Below, piece by piece: positions 5,370-10,000 of a stretch of 10,000 nucleotides of DNA (position 1 is the first letter of the stretch; each line of letters opens with the position of its first letter). The notes under the pieces were generated by a model. It was not told the DNA's origin. It saw only the letters and a list, made by a program, of their open reading frames with translations, and did not search any database. The DNA is taken from assembly GCF_020216685.1 (NCBI RefSeq), contig NZ_JAIWNS010000099.1, positions 1-10,000 of the forward strand, written 5' to 3'. Made by a program: the position numbers and the translations under genes. The DNA comes from Methanospirillum hungatei (GTDB taxonomy: Archaea > Halobacteriota > Methanomicrobia > Methanomicrobiales > Methanospirillaceae).

Positions 5370-6203
5370 ATGAAGCGAAAAATAATTACTATTGACGAAG
5401 ACGCCTGCACCGGCTGCGGTCAGTGTATCCCTGACTGTCCAGAAGGAGCACTTCAGGTTATTGAAGGAAAGGCCCGTCTCATTTCAGATCTTTTTTGTGA
5501 TGGTCTGGGCGCCTGTATCGGTACATGTCCGGAAGGGGCCATTCGGGTGATCGAGCGGGAGGCAGAGCCATATGATGAAAGAGCAGTCATGCAGAATATC
5601 ATAAATCAGGGACCCGCAGTTATCGCCGCTCATCTGGACCATCTGCGGACCCATGGCGAGCATGAACTCTATCGTCAGGCCATATCTTTCCTACAGGACC
5701 AGAAGATTCAGGTCCCGGACCATAATACGCAACACGGCCCACATCATGGGAATAGGGCAGGATGTCCGGGGGCTGCGATGCACACCATTCCACGACCTCA
5801 TGAGAAAAAAGGAACACAAACAGATGCACGGACAGAGTCAGAACTGCAGCAATGGCCGGTTCAACTCCGGCTGATACATCCTCATGCCTCGTATTTTGAT
5901 AATGCCGACCTTCTTATCGCAGCAGATTGTGTTCCGTTTGCATATGCAGATTTTCATCGTGATTTCCTGAAAGGAAAGATCCTTCTCATATTCTGTCCGA
6001 AACTTGATGCGGACATTGACGAATATATCGATAAACTTGCAGAGATATGCAGATTACACGCAATTCATTCAGTGACCATCGTGCATATGGAAGTCCCCTG
6101 CTGCAGCGGAGTCAGCTCTGTCGTAAACCAGGCAATCCATCTTTCAGAGCAAAAGATACCGGTTGAGGAAATAACCATCACTATCAACGGGAACGTAAAG
6201 TGA
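5370..6203 (+). CDS. Ferredoxin-domain iron-sulfur protein with conserved C-terminal domain
   Basis: The product has 277 residues. The N-terminal ferredoxin domain (about 1-62) has one complete motif, C13-x2-C16-x2-C19-x3-CP (C23). The second motif, CDGLGACIGTCPEG, keeps C43, C49 and C53 but has L46 in place of the second cysteine. One cluster may therefore be [3Fe-4S] or have a non-cysteine ligand. A His-rich linker (about 117-144) contains GCPG with C132. The C-terminal domain (about 160-277) starts QWPVQLRLI and carries ADCVPFAYADFH (C187), FCPKLD (C209) and VPCCSG (C244, C245). This arrangement is widespread in anaerobic bacteria and methanogens, annotated only as 4Fe-4S binding protein; the enzyme activity is unknown. 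ATG 5370 has GGGAG at 5360-5364. Its place in the hcp island suggests electron transfer under stress. Confidence 0.88.
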   Translation: MKRKIITIDEDACTGCGQCIPDCPEGALQVIEGKARLISDLFCDGLGACIGTCPEGAIRVIEREAEPYDERAVMQNIINQGPAVIAAHLDHLRTHGEHELYRQAISFLQDQKIQVPDHNTQHGPHHGNRAGCPGAAMHTIPRPHEKKGTQTDARTESELQQWPVQLRLIHPHASYFDNADLLIAADCVPFAYADFHRDFLKGKILLIFCPKLDADIDEYIDKLAEICRLHAIHSVTIVHMEVPCCSGVSSVVNQAIHLSEQKIPVEEITITINGNVK

Positions 6204-6245
6204 GTTTCCCTGATTTACAAAACTATAAGAACGATGCAAAATAAG

Positions 6246-6251
6246 AAAAAA
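6246..6251 (-). terminator. T-run terminator after the DUF1894 gene
   Basis: On the minus strand CATTTTTTCTTATTTTGC starts about ten bases past the DUF1894 stop, a typical archaeal U-rich terminator. Confidence 0.5.
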
Positions 6252-6261
6252 TGAGGAAATT

Positions 6262-6555
6262 TTACTTTTTTCTTCCTGCGAATTTTGCGATCTTTCGGAT
6301 CCGAAGGGCTTCATCCGGATCTTCTATGGAGAGAAGAAAAGTTCCGTGACATGGTTTCACATAGGGAAAAACTACTCTGTCACCCTCAATACCAATGGCA
6401 ATCGGAGGAGGCCCTATGAGGGGATCACCAAAGATTTTGGTACCGGGCATGATATGATACACTTCAGAATATTTTTTCTCGATATATGACCTCGACTCAG
6501 GAAAACTGAGTCCTTTTTCTATGATGTCGTAGGTAAGTTCTTCGATACACCCCAT
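6262..6555 (-). CDS. DUF1894-family methanogen protein
   Basis: The product has 97 residues and matches my recollection of DUF1894, a family essentially confined to methanogens and of unknown function. Recognisable pieces are the N-terminal MGCIEELTYDII and SYIEKKYSEVYHIMPGTKIF (23-42). The core segment LIGPPPIAIGIEGDRVVFPY (46-65) and KPCHGTFLL (67-75) follow. Two cysteines, C3 and C69, may be significant. There is no membrane segment. It overlaps the upstream DUF1890 gene by 37 nt. Its ATG at 6555 is preceded by AGGAGGTGAT (6559-6568), a near-perfect match to the 16S 3' end, inside the DUF1890 gene. This sets the start firmly and implies strong translation of the second gene. The two families occur together in methanogens, which suggests a shared complex or pathway. 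Confidence 0.88.
   Translation of the reverse strand: MGCIEELTYDIIEKGLSFPESRSYIEKKYSEVYHIMPGTKIFGDPLIGPPPIAIGIEGDRVVFPYVKPCHGTFLLSIEDPDEALRIRKIAKFAGRKK
6266..6271 (+). terminator. T-run terminator after the ferredoxin-domain gene
   Basis: A T6 tract (TTTTACTTTTTTC) lies about 60 nt after the ferredoxin-domain stop. It overlaps the 3' end of the convergent gene, so termination signals of the two transcripts interlock here. Confidence 0.4.
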
Positions 6556-7004
6556 CCCATCACCTCCTGAAGCTTTCGCCGTATCGGGACCGGATTGTGA
6601 ACTGCGGGCTCGACAATCTTCTCGCCATCAAACTCGATACTCCCAGATAATTCTTCTGCGTTCCTGCCAAATACAAGTGTGATAAAACGGATTTCAGCGA
6701 GAAGATACCGCATGGTGGCTGCATATGATATTCCTGCGTCATTATGGGCAAAACAGATGCAGAGATCATACTGGCCATTCCTGTCAGTAATCCCCTCAAT
6801 GCACTTTTCAAGGGTAACCAGTCTTCGCAAATAATGTCCACCGGGATCTGACGTTTTGATAAGTTTCATCACCGATGGGTTTCCGGCAGTAGTGACCTCA
6901 TATCCATCCTTTTCAAGATAATACCCGCTAAAAAGGGCGAGTGCCATCTGAATGGGAACTTCCGGGCATCCAAGGACAAGAAGGGCTTTTTTTTGTATAC
7001 TCAT
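6519..7004 (-). CDS. DUF1890-family methanogen protein
   Basis: The 161-residue product fits DUF1890, a methanogen-restricted family with a Rossmann-like alpha/beta fold and no known activity. Family landmarks are the first strand and turn ALLVLGCPEVPIQ (7-19) and the second strand with EVTTAGNPS (36-44). DPGGHYLRRLVTLEKCI (53-69), YDLCICFAHNDAGISY (79-94) and VFGR (111-114) follow. The LGCPE, AGNPS and HNDAG loops cluster at the strand ends, as a ligand-binding site would. ATG 7004 has a weak GTGAT five bases upstream. The C-terminal end (KNLPTTS) is encoded in the region that overlaps the DUF1894 gene. The divergent gene at 7133 is a regulator, but nothing shows that it acts on this pair. 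Confidence 0.88.
   Translation of the reverse strand: MSIQKKALLVLGCPEVPIQMALALFSGYYLEKDGYEVTTAGNPSVMKLIKTSDPGGHYLRRLVTLEKCIEGITDRNGQYDLCICFAHNDAGISYAATMRYLLAEIRFITLVFGRNAEELSGSIEFDGEKIVEPAVHNPVPIRRKLQEVMGWGVSKNLPTTS
6559..6568 (-). promoter_or_regulatory. Strong internal Shine-Dalgarno site for the DUF1894 gene
   Basis: AGGAGGTGAT on the minus strand lies three bases from ATG 6555 and within the DUF1890 reading frame. It is the strongest ribosome site in the window and fixes the downstream start. Confidence 0.75.
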
Positions 7005-7086
7005 GATATATCACGAATCAGGCGGAAGGTTTTCTCCCTCCCGACAGGTAGTACTCAGTAGTTCATGATGGTCAACAAGATAAAGA

Positions 7087-7110
7087 TTCACAATCGTGAA
7101 ACTATTTATT
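7087..7110 (+). promoter_or_regulatory. Promoter and palindromic operator of the Cys-rich regulator gene
   Basis: The palindrome TTCAC-AATC-GTGAA (7087-7100) directly abuts a TATA box, TATTTATT (7103-7110). TATA-to-ATG spacing is about 26 nt, so transcription should begin at or next to the ATG and the mRNA is probably leaderless. No Shine-Dalgarno site is present, consistent with this. A protein bound to the palindrome would contact the TFB recognition region, so autoregulation is likely. Confidence 0.55.
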
Positions 7111-7132
7111 CTTGCGAGTCAGATAAATACCC

Positions 7133-7891
7133 ATGAAATTTCCTGCTCTCCTTCTGGTGGCATTTCTCCTCTCCTCTCATATCTGGATAGCAGGCGGGTT
7201 ACAACCCACAGTATCTATCCAGCGAACAAATTGCTGCATGAATTCACCGTGTTCAGAAGCATCCGGACAGACAGCTTCTGGTACGGGACATTGTTCCTGC
7301 AATTCCATGCCCGCTTCGATGGCCCAGAATGCATGTTCCTGCATGCATCATCGGATGATGACATCCGCTCCGGGTGTACTCGAACGGGTCAGAACGTTTG
7401 TTGTCAGAGGGTATCGAAAAATCACTAAGAAAAATGTTCTTGATCATCCTGCTCGAAAACTTCTCTATGACCTGATACGAGATAACCCCGGACTTGAGCG
7501 AAAAGATCTGGTAAAATTGAGCGGACTGAATGAACATACGATCAAATATCACTTAGATCAGATTCAGAGTGCAGGTCAGATCTCTGTTTGCCTTGTAGGA
7601 AATAACAGGCATTATTTTGAGAACCATGGAACATATTCATCCCAGGAGCAACAGTTATTTTCCTGGTGTCATCAGGATGGACCGGCACGTATCATAGGGG
7701 TAGTCCGGGAAAACCCAGGAATCACCCGGGGGGATGTTGCGAAAGAACTGGGAGTATCAGGCCCGGTGATATCGAGGAGCATACTTCCCCTGATACAGGC
7801 AGGCATCATCAGGCAGGAGGCAGATGGAAAATACAGGAGATATTACCCAGGATGGGATGCACAAACCATCACTCATAATCTCAATTCCTGA
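7133..7891 (+). CDS. Tandem winged-helix regulator with N-terminal hydrophobic segment and Cys/Met/His-rich stretch
   Basis: The product has 252 residues. Residues 5-22 (ALLLVAFLLSSHIWIAGG) form a signal-like or membrane-anchor segment. Residues 34-76 hold seven cysteines (34, 35, 40, 54, 56, 68, 70) with H53, H72, H73 and several methionines, ending CSCMHHRMM. From about 88 a typical methanomicrobial regulator follows: GYRKITKKNVLDHPARKLL (93-111), then a first HTH (DNPGLERKDLVKLSGLNEHT, 117-136) and RHYFENHGTY (159-168). A second HTH (ENPGITRGDVAKELGVSG, 193-210) completes it. Relatives usually have a second membrane helix before the HTHs; here the metal-ligand-like stretch takes its place. 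The topology is uncertain. Metal or thiol sensing is inferred. Starts within the Cys-rich stretch (for example M75 or M76) would give a soluble protein, but the TATA spacing supports 7133. Confidence 0.82.
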   Translation: MKFPALLLVAFLLSSHIWIAGGLQPTVSIQRTNCCMNSPCSEASGQTASGTGHCSCNSMPASMAQNACSCMHHRMMTSAPGVLERVRTFVVRGYRKITKKNVLDHPARKLLYDLIRDNPGLERKDLVKLSGLNEHTIKYHLDQIQSAGQISVCLVGNNRHYFENHGTYSSQEQQLFSWCHQDGPARIIGVVRENPGITRGDVAKELGVSGPVISRSILPLIQAGIIRQEADGKYRRYYPGWDAQTITHNLNS

Positions 7892-7893
7892 CA

Positions 7894-7899
7894 TTTTTT
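7894..7899 (+). terminator. T-run terminator after the regulator gene
   Basis: A T6 tract begins three bases after the TGA stop (CATTTTTTCTTC). It would separate the regulator transcript from the downstream operon, which has its own promoter. Confidence 0.5.
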
Positions 7900-7927
7900 C
7901 TTCATGTAGCTCTTCTGATTAGAACAG

Positions 7928-7942
7928 GTATATATTCACAAT
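7928..7942 (+). promoter_or_regulatory. TATA box and shared 9-mer of the OB-fold/ABC operon promoter
   Basis: GTATATAT at about 7929-7936 is a strong archaeal TATA element; transcription would start near 7958-7960. ATTCACAAT (7934-7942) is identical to the left part of the palindrome before the regulator gene and overlaps the TATA box here. A shared regulator is plausible, but the second half-site is poorly conserved. Confidence 0.5.
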
Positions 7943-7970
7943 TCCAATGCTAACAATAGCGGACGGAGAT

Positions 7971-7994
7971 GGATGAAAAACCCCATTTTCATCC
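7971..7994 (+). promoter_or_regulatory. 5' leader hairpin of the OB-fold/ABC operon
   Basis: GGATGAAAA, loop ACCCCA, TTTTCATCC: a perfect 9-bp stem with a 6-nt loop. It falls inside the predicted leader, about 12 nt after the inferred transcription start and 30 nt before the start codon. It leaves the AGGAGGA ribosome site free, so it may affect RNA stability or serve as a binding site rather than block translation. Confidence 0.5.
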
Positions 7995-8024
7995 GAATCA
8001 TCCTTCGTACTACAGGAGGAATGA

Positions 8025-8399
8025 ATGATGAAAAGATGTATGAAATATGCAACATTCGCAATATTTTTAATCCTTTGTCTGACAGGAATCACTTTCGCAG
8101 AAACGATTGAGCAGAAAGATTTGAATCAGGTACAGATAGGGACCATTCTGGAAGATCCAGAAACCTATGTGGGACAAAACGTCACCATTCATGGAACGAT
8201 TTCATCACAATGTGGATCAGGATGCTGGTTTATCATATCTGATGATACCGGAGATCTGTACGTAACCCTGCGGGCTAACAATTTCGTGATCCCCCCGGCT
8301 ATGGGTAAAAAAGCCACGGTAATAGGCCAGGTTTCCATGAAAGGTGATGTCTATGTAACCGGGAGCCAGGTCATTATCGGGGATACCACCTATCCATGA
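8025..8399 (+). CDS. Exported OB-fold protein with C-x3-C pair
   Basis: The product has 124 residues. A signal peptide covers about 1-25 (KRCMKY, then ATFAIFLILCLTG, cleavage likely after TFA). The mature part is a small OB-fold: DPETYVGQNVTIHGTIS (45-61), WFIISDDTGDLYVTLRA (68-84), GKKATVIGQVSMKGDVYVTG (94-113). SSQCGSGCW holds C63 and C67 at the loop where related OB proteins (DUF4920-like) have a CxxxGCW motif, perhaps a metal or disulfide site. It would act outside the membrane. AGGAGGA (8014-8020) serves ATG 8025 or ATG 8028; either is possible. The stop overlaps the permease start as ATGA. In this operon it probably acts as the periplasm-like partner or substrate binder of the transporter; the substrate is unknown. 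Confidence 0.82.
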   Translation: MMKRCMKYATFAIFLILCLTGITFAETIEQKDLNQVQIGTILEDPETYVGQNVTIHGTISSQCGSGCWFIISDDTGDLYVTLRANNFVIPPAMGKKATVIGQVSMKGDVYVTGSQVIIGDTTYP

Positions 8400-9565
8400 A
8401 TCTTTTTATTTTTGCTCTCCGAAACCTTCAGCGCCGGAGGATACGAACCATCCTTACCATGGCCGGAATCGCTCTGGCTGTGGCGGTCCTGTTTTCCTTA
8501 CTGGCATTCCAGGCAGGATATGAACAGGAACTTATGAAGGATGTGGACAGCCTCGGCATTCATATGCTTGCAGTCCCGAAAGGATGCCCCTATGAGGCAG
8601 CCAGTCTCATCATGCATGGAGGAGTTATCCCCAAGTATCTGAATGAGTCAGACCTTTCACTGGTAAAAAATACTCAAGGAGTATCCCTCGCCACCCCGAT
8701 CCTTCTCCATCAGTTCATGGTAAACGGATCTCCCCATATTCTCTATGGGATCGTGGGATCAGAAATGCGGTCCATCCGACCATACTGGAGGATTGAAGGG
8801 AGATTCTTCGAAGATAGCGAGCAGAAGGTGATGGTTGTCGGAAAAGGACTTGCTGAAAAAGAAGAACTGAAGGTCGGACAGATGCTCCCCTTTGGGCCAA
8901 AAAAAGAGCCTTTCGAGATCATCGGGATACTGGATACATCCGGAGGACAGGAGGATGAGTTCCATTTTGTTCCACTCAATGAAGCACAGCGGGTATTTCA
9001 AAAAGAGGGGCAAATTACTACGATAGCCGTCCTCGCCGATGATATCGGAAGTTCCGGGATGGTGGCGGATAGAATTGAAGAGATCCCCGATATGCAGGTG
9101 GTCACGATGACCCAGATTACCGGCACAATCCTCAATATCGTCGGATCTGCCCGGACACTCCTGCTCTCAATGATTGTCGTAACCCTCGTGATCACCGCAT
9201 TTGGAATCACCAATACCTTGCTCATGTCGGTCCATGAACGGACAAAAGAATTCGGGATGCTCAAAGCGATTGGTGCCCGATCTCATGATATCATCAGGCT
9301 GGTTATATTAGAGACATTGGTTGTAACCTTCCTCGGGGGTGTAGCGGGAGTTCTTCTTGCCTTGCTTGGAGGAGGGATTATTGAATCCTTCATCAGGGAA
9401 AACGTCCCTTATGCTCCTTCAGGTAGTCTGATAGCAGCAGATCCGGTTATGGCACTCCTCTGTATCGGACTATCAGTCATACTCGGGCTGGTATGCAGTA
9501 TGTATCCGGCGATTCGCTCTGCCAGACAATCACCTATGGAAGCCATGAGGAGTGAAATATCATGA
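8396..9565 (+). CDS. ABC transporter permease, MacB/FtsX (LolCE-type) family
   Basis: The 389-residue product has the type VII ABC permease layout. TM1 is at about 18-40 and is followed by a large external MacB-PCD-like domain (about 41-250). TM2 (254-278), TM3 (303-328) and TM4 (350-371) lie in the C-terminal half. The cytoplasmic coupling sequence ERTKEFGMLKAIGARSHDI (281-299) contacts the ATPase, and the C-terminus ends PAIRSARQSPMEAMR, as in the family. The external domain contains AVPKGCPYEAASLIMHGG (59-76) with a lone cysteine, C64. I associate this stretch with one conserved subgroup of unknown substrate. Such transporters move substrates or force across the outside of the membrane rather than through a classic channel. 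ATGA overlaps on both sides couple it to the OB-fold gene and to the ATPase gene. Confidence 0.93.
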   Translation: MNLFIFALRNLQRRRIRTILTMAGIALAVAVLFSLLAFQAGYEQELMKDVDSLGIHMLAVPKGCPYEAASLIMHGGVIPKYLNESDLSLVKNTQGVSLATPILLHQFMVNGSPHILYGIVGSEMRSIRPYWRIEGRFFEDSEQKVMVVGKGLAEKEELKVGQMLPFGPKKEPFEIIGILDTSGGQEDEFHFVPLNEAQRVFQKEGQITTIAVLADDIGSSGMVADRIEEIPDMQVVTMTQITGTILNIVGSARTLLLSMIVVTLVITAFGITNTLLMSVHERTKEFGMLKAIGARSHDIIRLVILETLVVTFLGGVAGVLLALLGGGIIESFIRENVPYAPSGSLIAADPVMALLCIGLSVILGLVCSMYPAIRSARQSPMEAMRSEIS

Positions 9566-10000
9566 CCGTTATCGCAGTTTCTGATCTTGCCAAGGTGTAC
9601 AAACGTGGTGCCGAAGAGGTGCATGCACTCCGGGGAGTCAGTCTCAGCGTGAATGCCGGAGAATTTGTATCGATAGTCGGGCCTTCCGGATCCGGAAAGA
9701 CTGCACTCCTCAACCTGCTGGGCTGTCTTGATACACCAACCGGCGGAATTATCTCCATCAACGGAACCGATGTCACGACGCTTCCTGAAAGCCGGCGTGT
9801 CCTGATCAGGAGAGAACAGATAGGATTTGTGTTCCAGCAGTTCTTTCTCATCCCGACCCTGAATGCAAAGGAGAATATCCTCCTCCCGTTAACGTTCAGT
9901 AAAAAACCGGTTGATGAATCAAGAGCACGGGAGATTCTGGAGATGGTGGGACTTTCACATAGGGAGAATCATCTTCCCCATGAACTCTCCGGCGGTGAGA
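9562..10000 (+). CDS. ABC transporter ATPase, MacB/LolD type (partial, runs off the window)
   Basis: The first 146 codons are present. Walker A is GPSGSGKT at residues 40-47, followed by ALLNLLGCLD instead of the usual TLLNLLGCLD. The Q-loop is FVFQQFFLIPTL (89-100), and the ABC signature begins LSGGE at 142 just before the window ends. Walker B and the H-loop lie beyond 10000. The segment PTGGIISINGTDVTTL and the overall spacing are those of LolD/MacB-like ATPases that pair with FtsX-type permeases. ATG 9562 overlaps the permease stop by four bases. It would power the transporter encoded just upstream. Confidence 0.95.
   Translation, partial: MTVIAVSDLAKVYKRGAEEVHALRGVSLSVNAGEFVSIVGPSGSGKTALLNLLGCLDTPTGGIISINGTDVTTLPESRRVLIRREQIGFVFQQFFLIPTLNAKENILLPLTFSKKPVDESRAREILEMVGLSHRENHLPHELSGGE

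Noticed and set aside
6560..6841. Minus-strand open frame of 93 codons
   Set aside because: It lies inside the DUF1890 gene in another frame and shows no domain.
7096..7428. Plus-strand open frame of 110 codons overlapping the regulator start
   Set aside because: Its start overlaps the operator and TATA region, and the frame at 7133 has a hydrophobic segment leading into recognised HTH domains.
1..10000. CRISPR arrays, transposases, integrases, rRNA or tRNA genes
   Set aside because: No spaced direct repeats, no recombinase motifs and no foldable tRNA were seen by eye on either strand.

Overview
The window looks like the chromosome of a methanogenic archaeon, most likely of the order Methanomicrobiales and perhaps close to Methanospirillum. 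The evidence is a methanogen-restricted DUF1890/DUF1894 pair, GGTG-type Shine-Dalgarno sites matching the archaeal 16S 3' end, TATA-box promoters including probably leaderless genes, T-run terminators, and a two-winged-helix regulator of a kind common in this group. The genus is inferred by eye; no search was run. No rRNA, tRNA, CRISPR array, insertion sequence or phage gene was seen.

Region 1 (1-1590). The left edge holds two gene remnants back to back. One is the 3' end of a winged-helix regulator on the minus strand. The other is the 3' end of an O-acetylserine sulfhydrylase (cysK-type) gene on the plus strand, which also carries a -1 frameshift. Next comes an intact larE-type sulfur transferase with the three cysteines expected of an iron-sulfur-dependent enzyme. 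A convergent gene of 101 codons follows whose product I do not recognise.

Region 2 (1882-6203) is a redox and nitrosative-stress island. On the minus strand lie a class I hybrid cluster protein (hcp), a cupin, a small CxxC protein and a rubredoxin, the last three tightly packed. Divergent from hcp are a cysteine-rich HxlR-family regulator, a small zinc-ribbon protein with an extra cysteine motif, and a ferredoxin-domain protein that lacks one cluster cysteine. The hcp/hxlR intergenic region is very short and carries an AT-rich inverted repeat that overlaps the TATA-like elements of both genes. A simple reading is that the regulator senses redox or NO stress and controls itself and hcp, while the rubredoxin and ferredoxin proteins supply electrons.

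Region 3 (6262-7004) is the DUF1890-DUF1894 pair on the minus strand. The genes overlap by 37 nt, with a near-perfect Shine-Dalgarno site inside the upstream gene. T runs on both strands separate it from the convergent ferredoxin gene.

Region 4 (7087-10000). A probably leaderless gene encodes a tandem winged-helix regulator with an N-terminal hydrophobic segment and a Cys/Met/His-rich stretch. A three-gene operon linked by ATGA overlaps follows: an exported OB-fold protein, a MacB/FtsX-type ABC permease, and its ATPase, which is cut by the window end. Both promoters carry the 9-mer ATTCACAAT, and the operon leader has a perfect 9-bp hairpin. A metal- or thiol-responsive export system is a reasonable inference but is not demonstrated.
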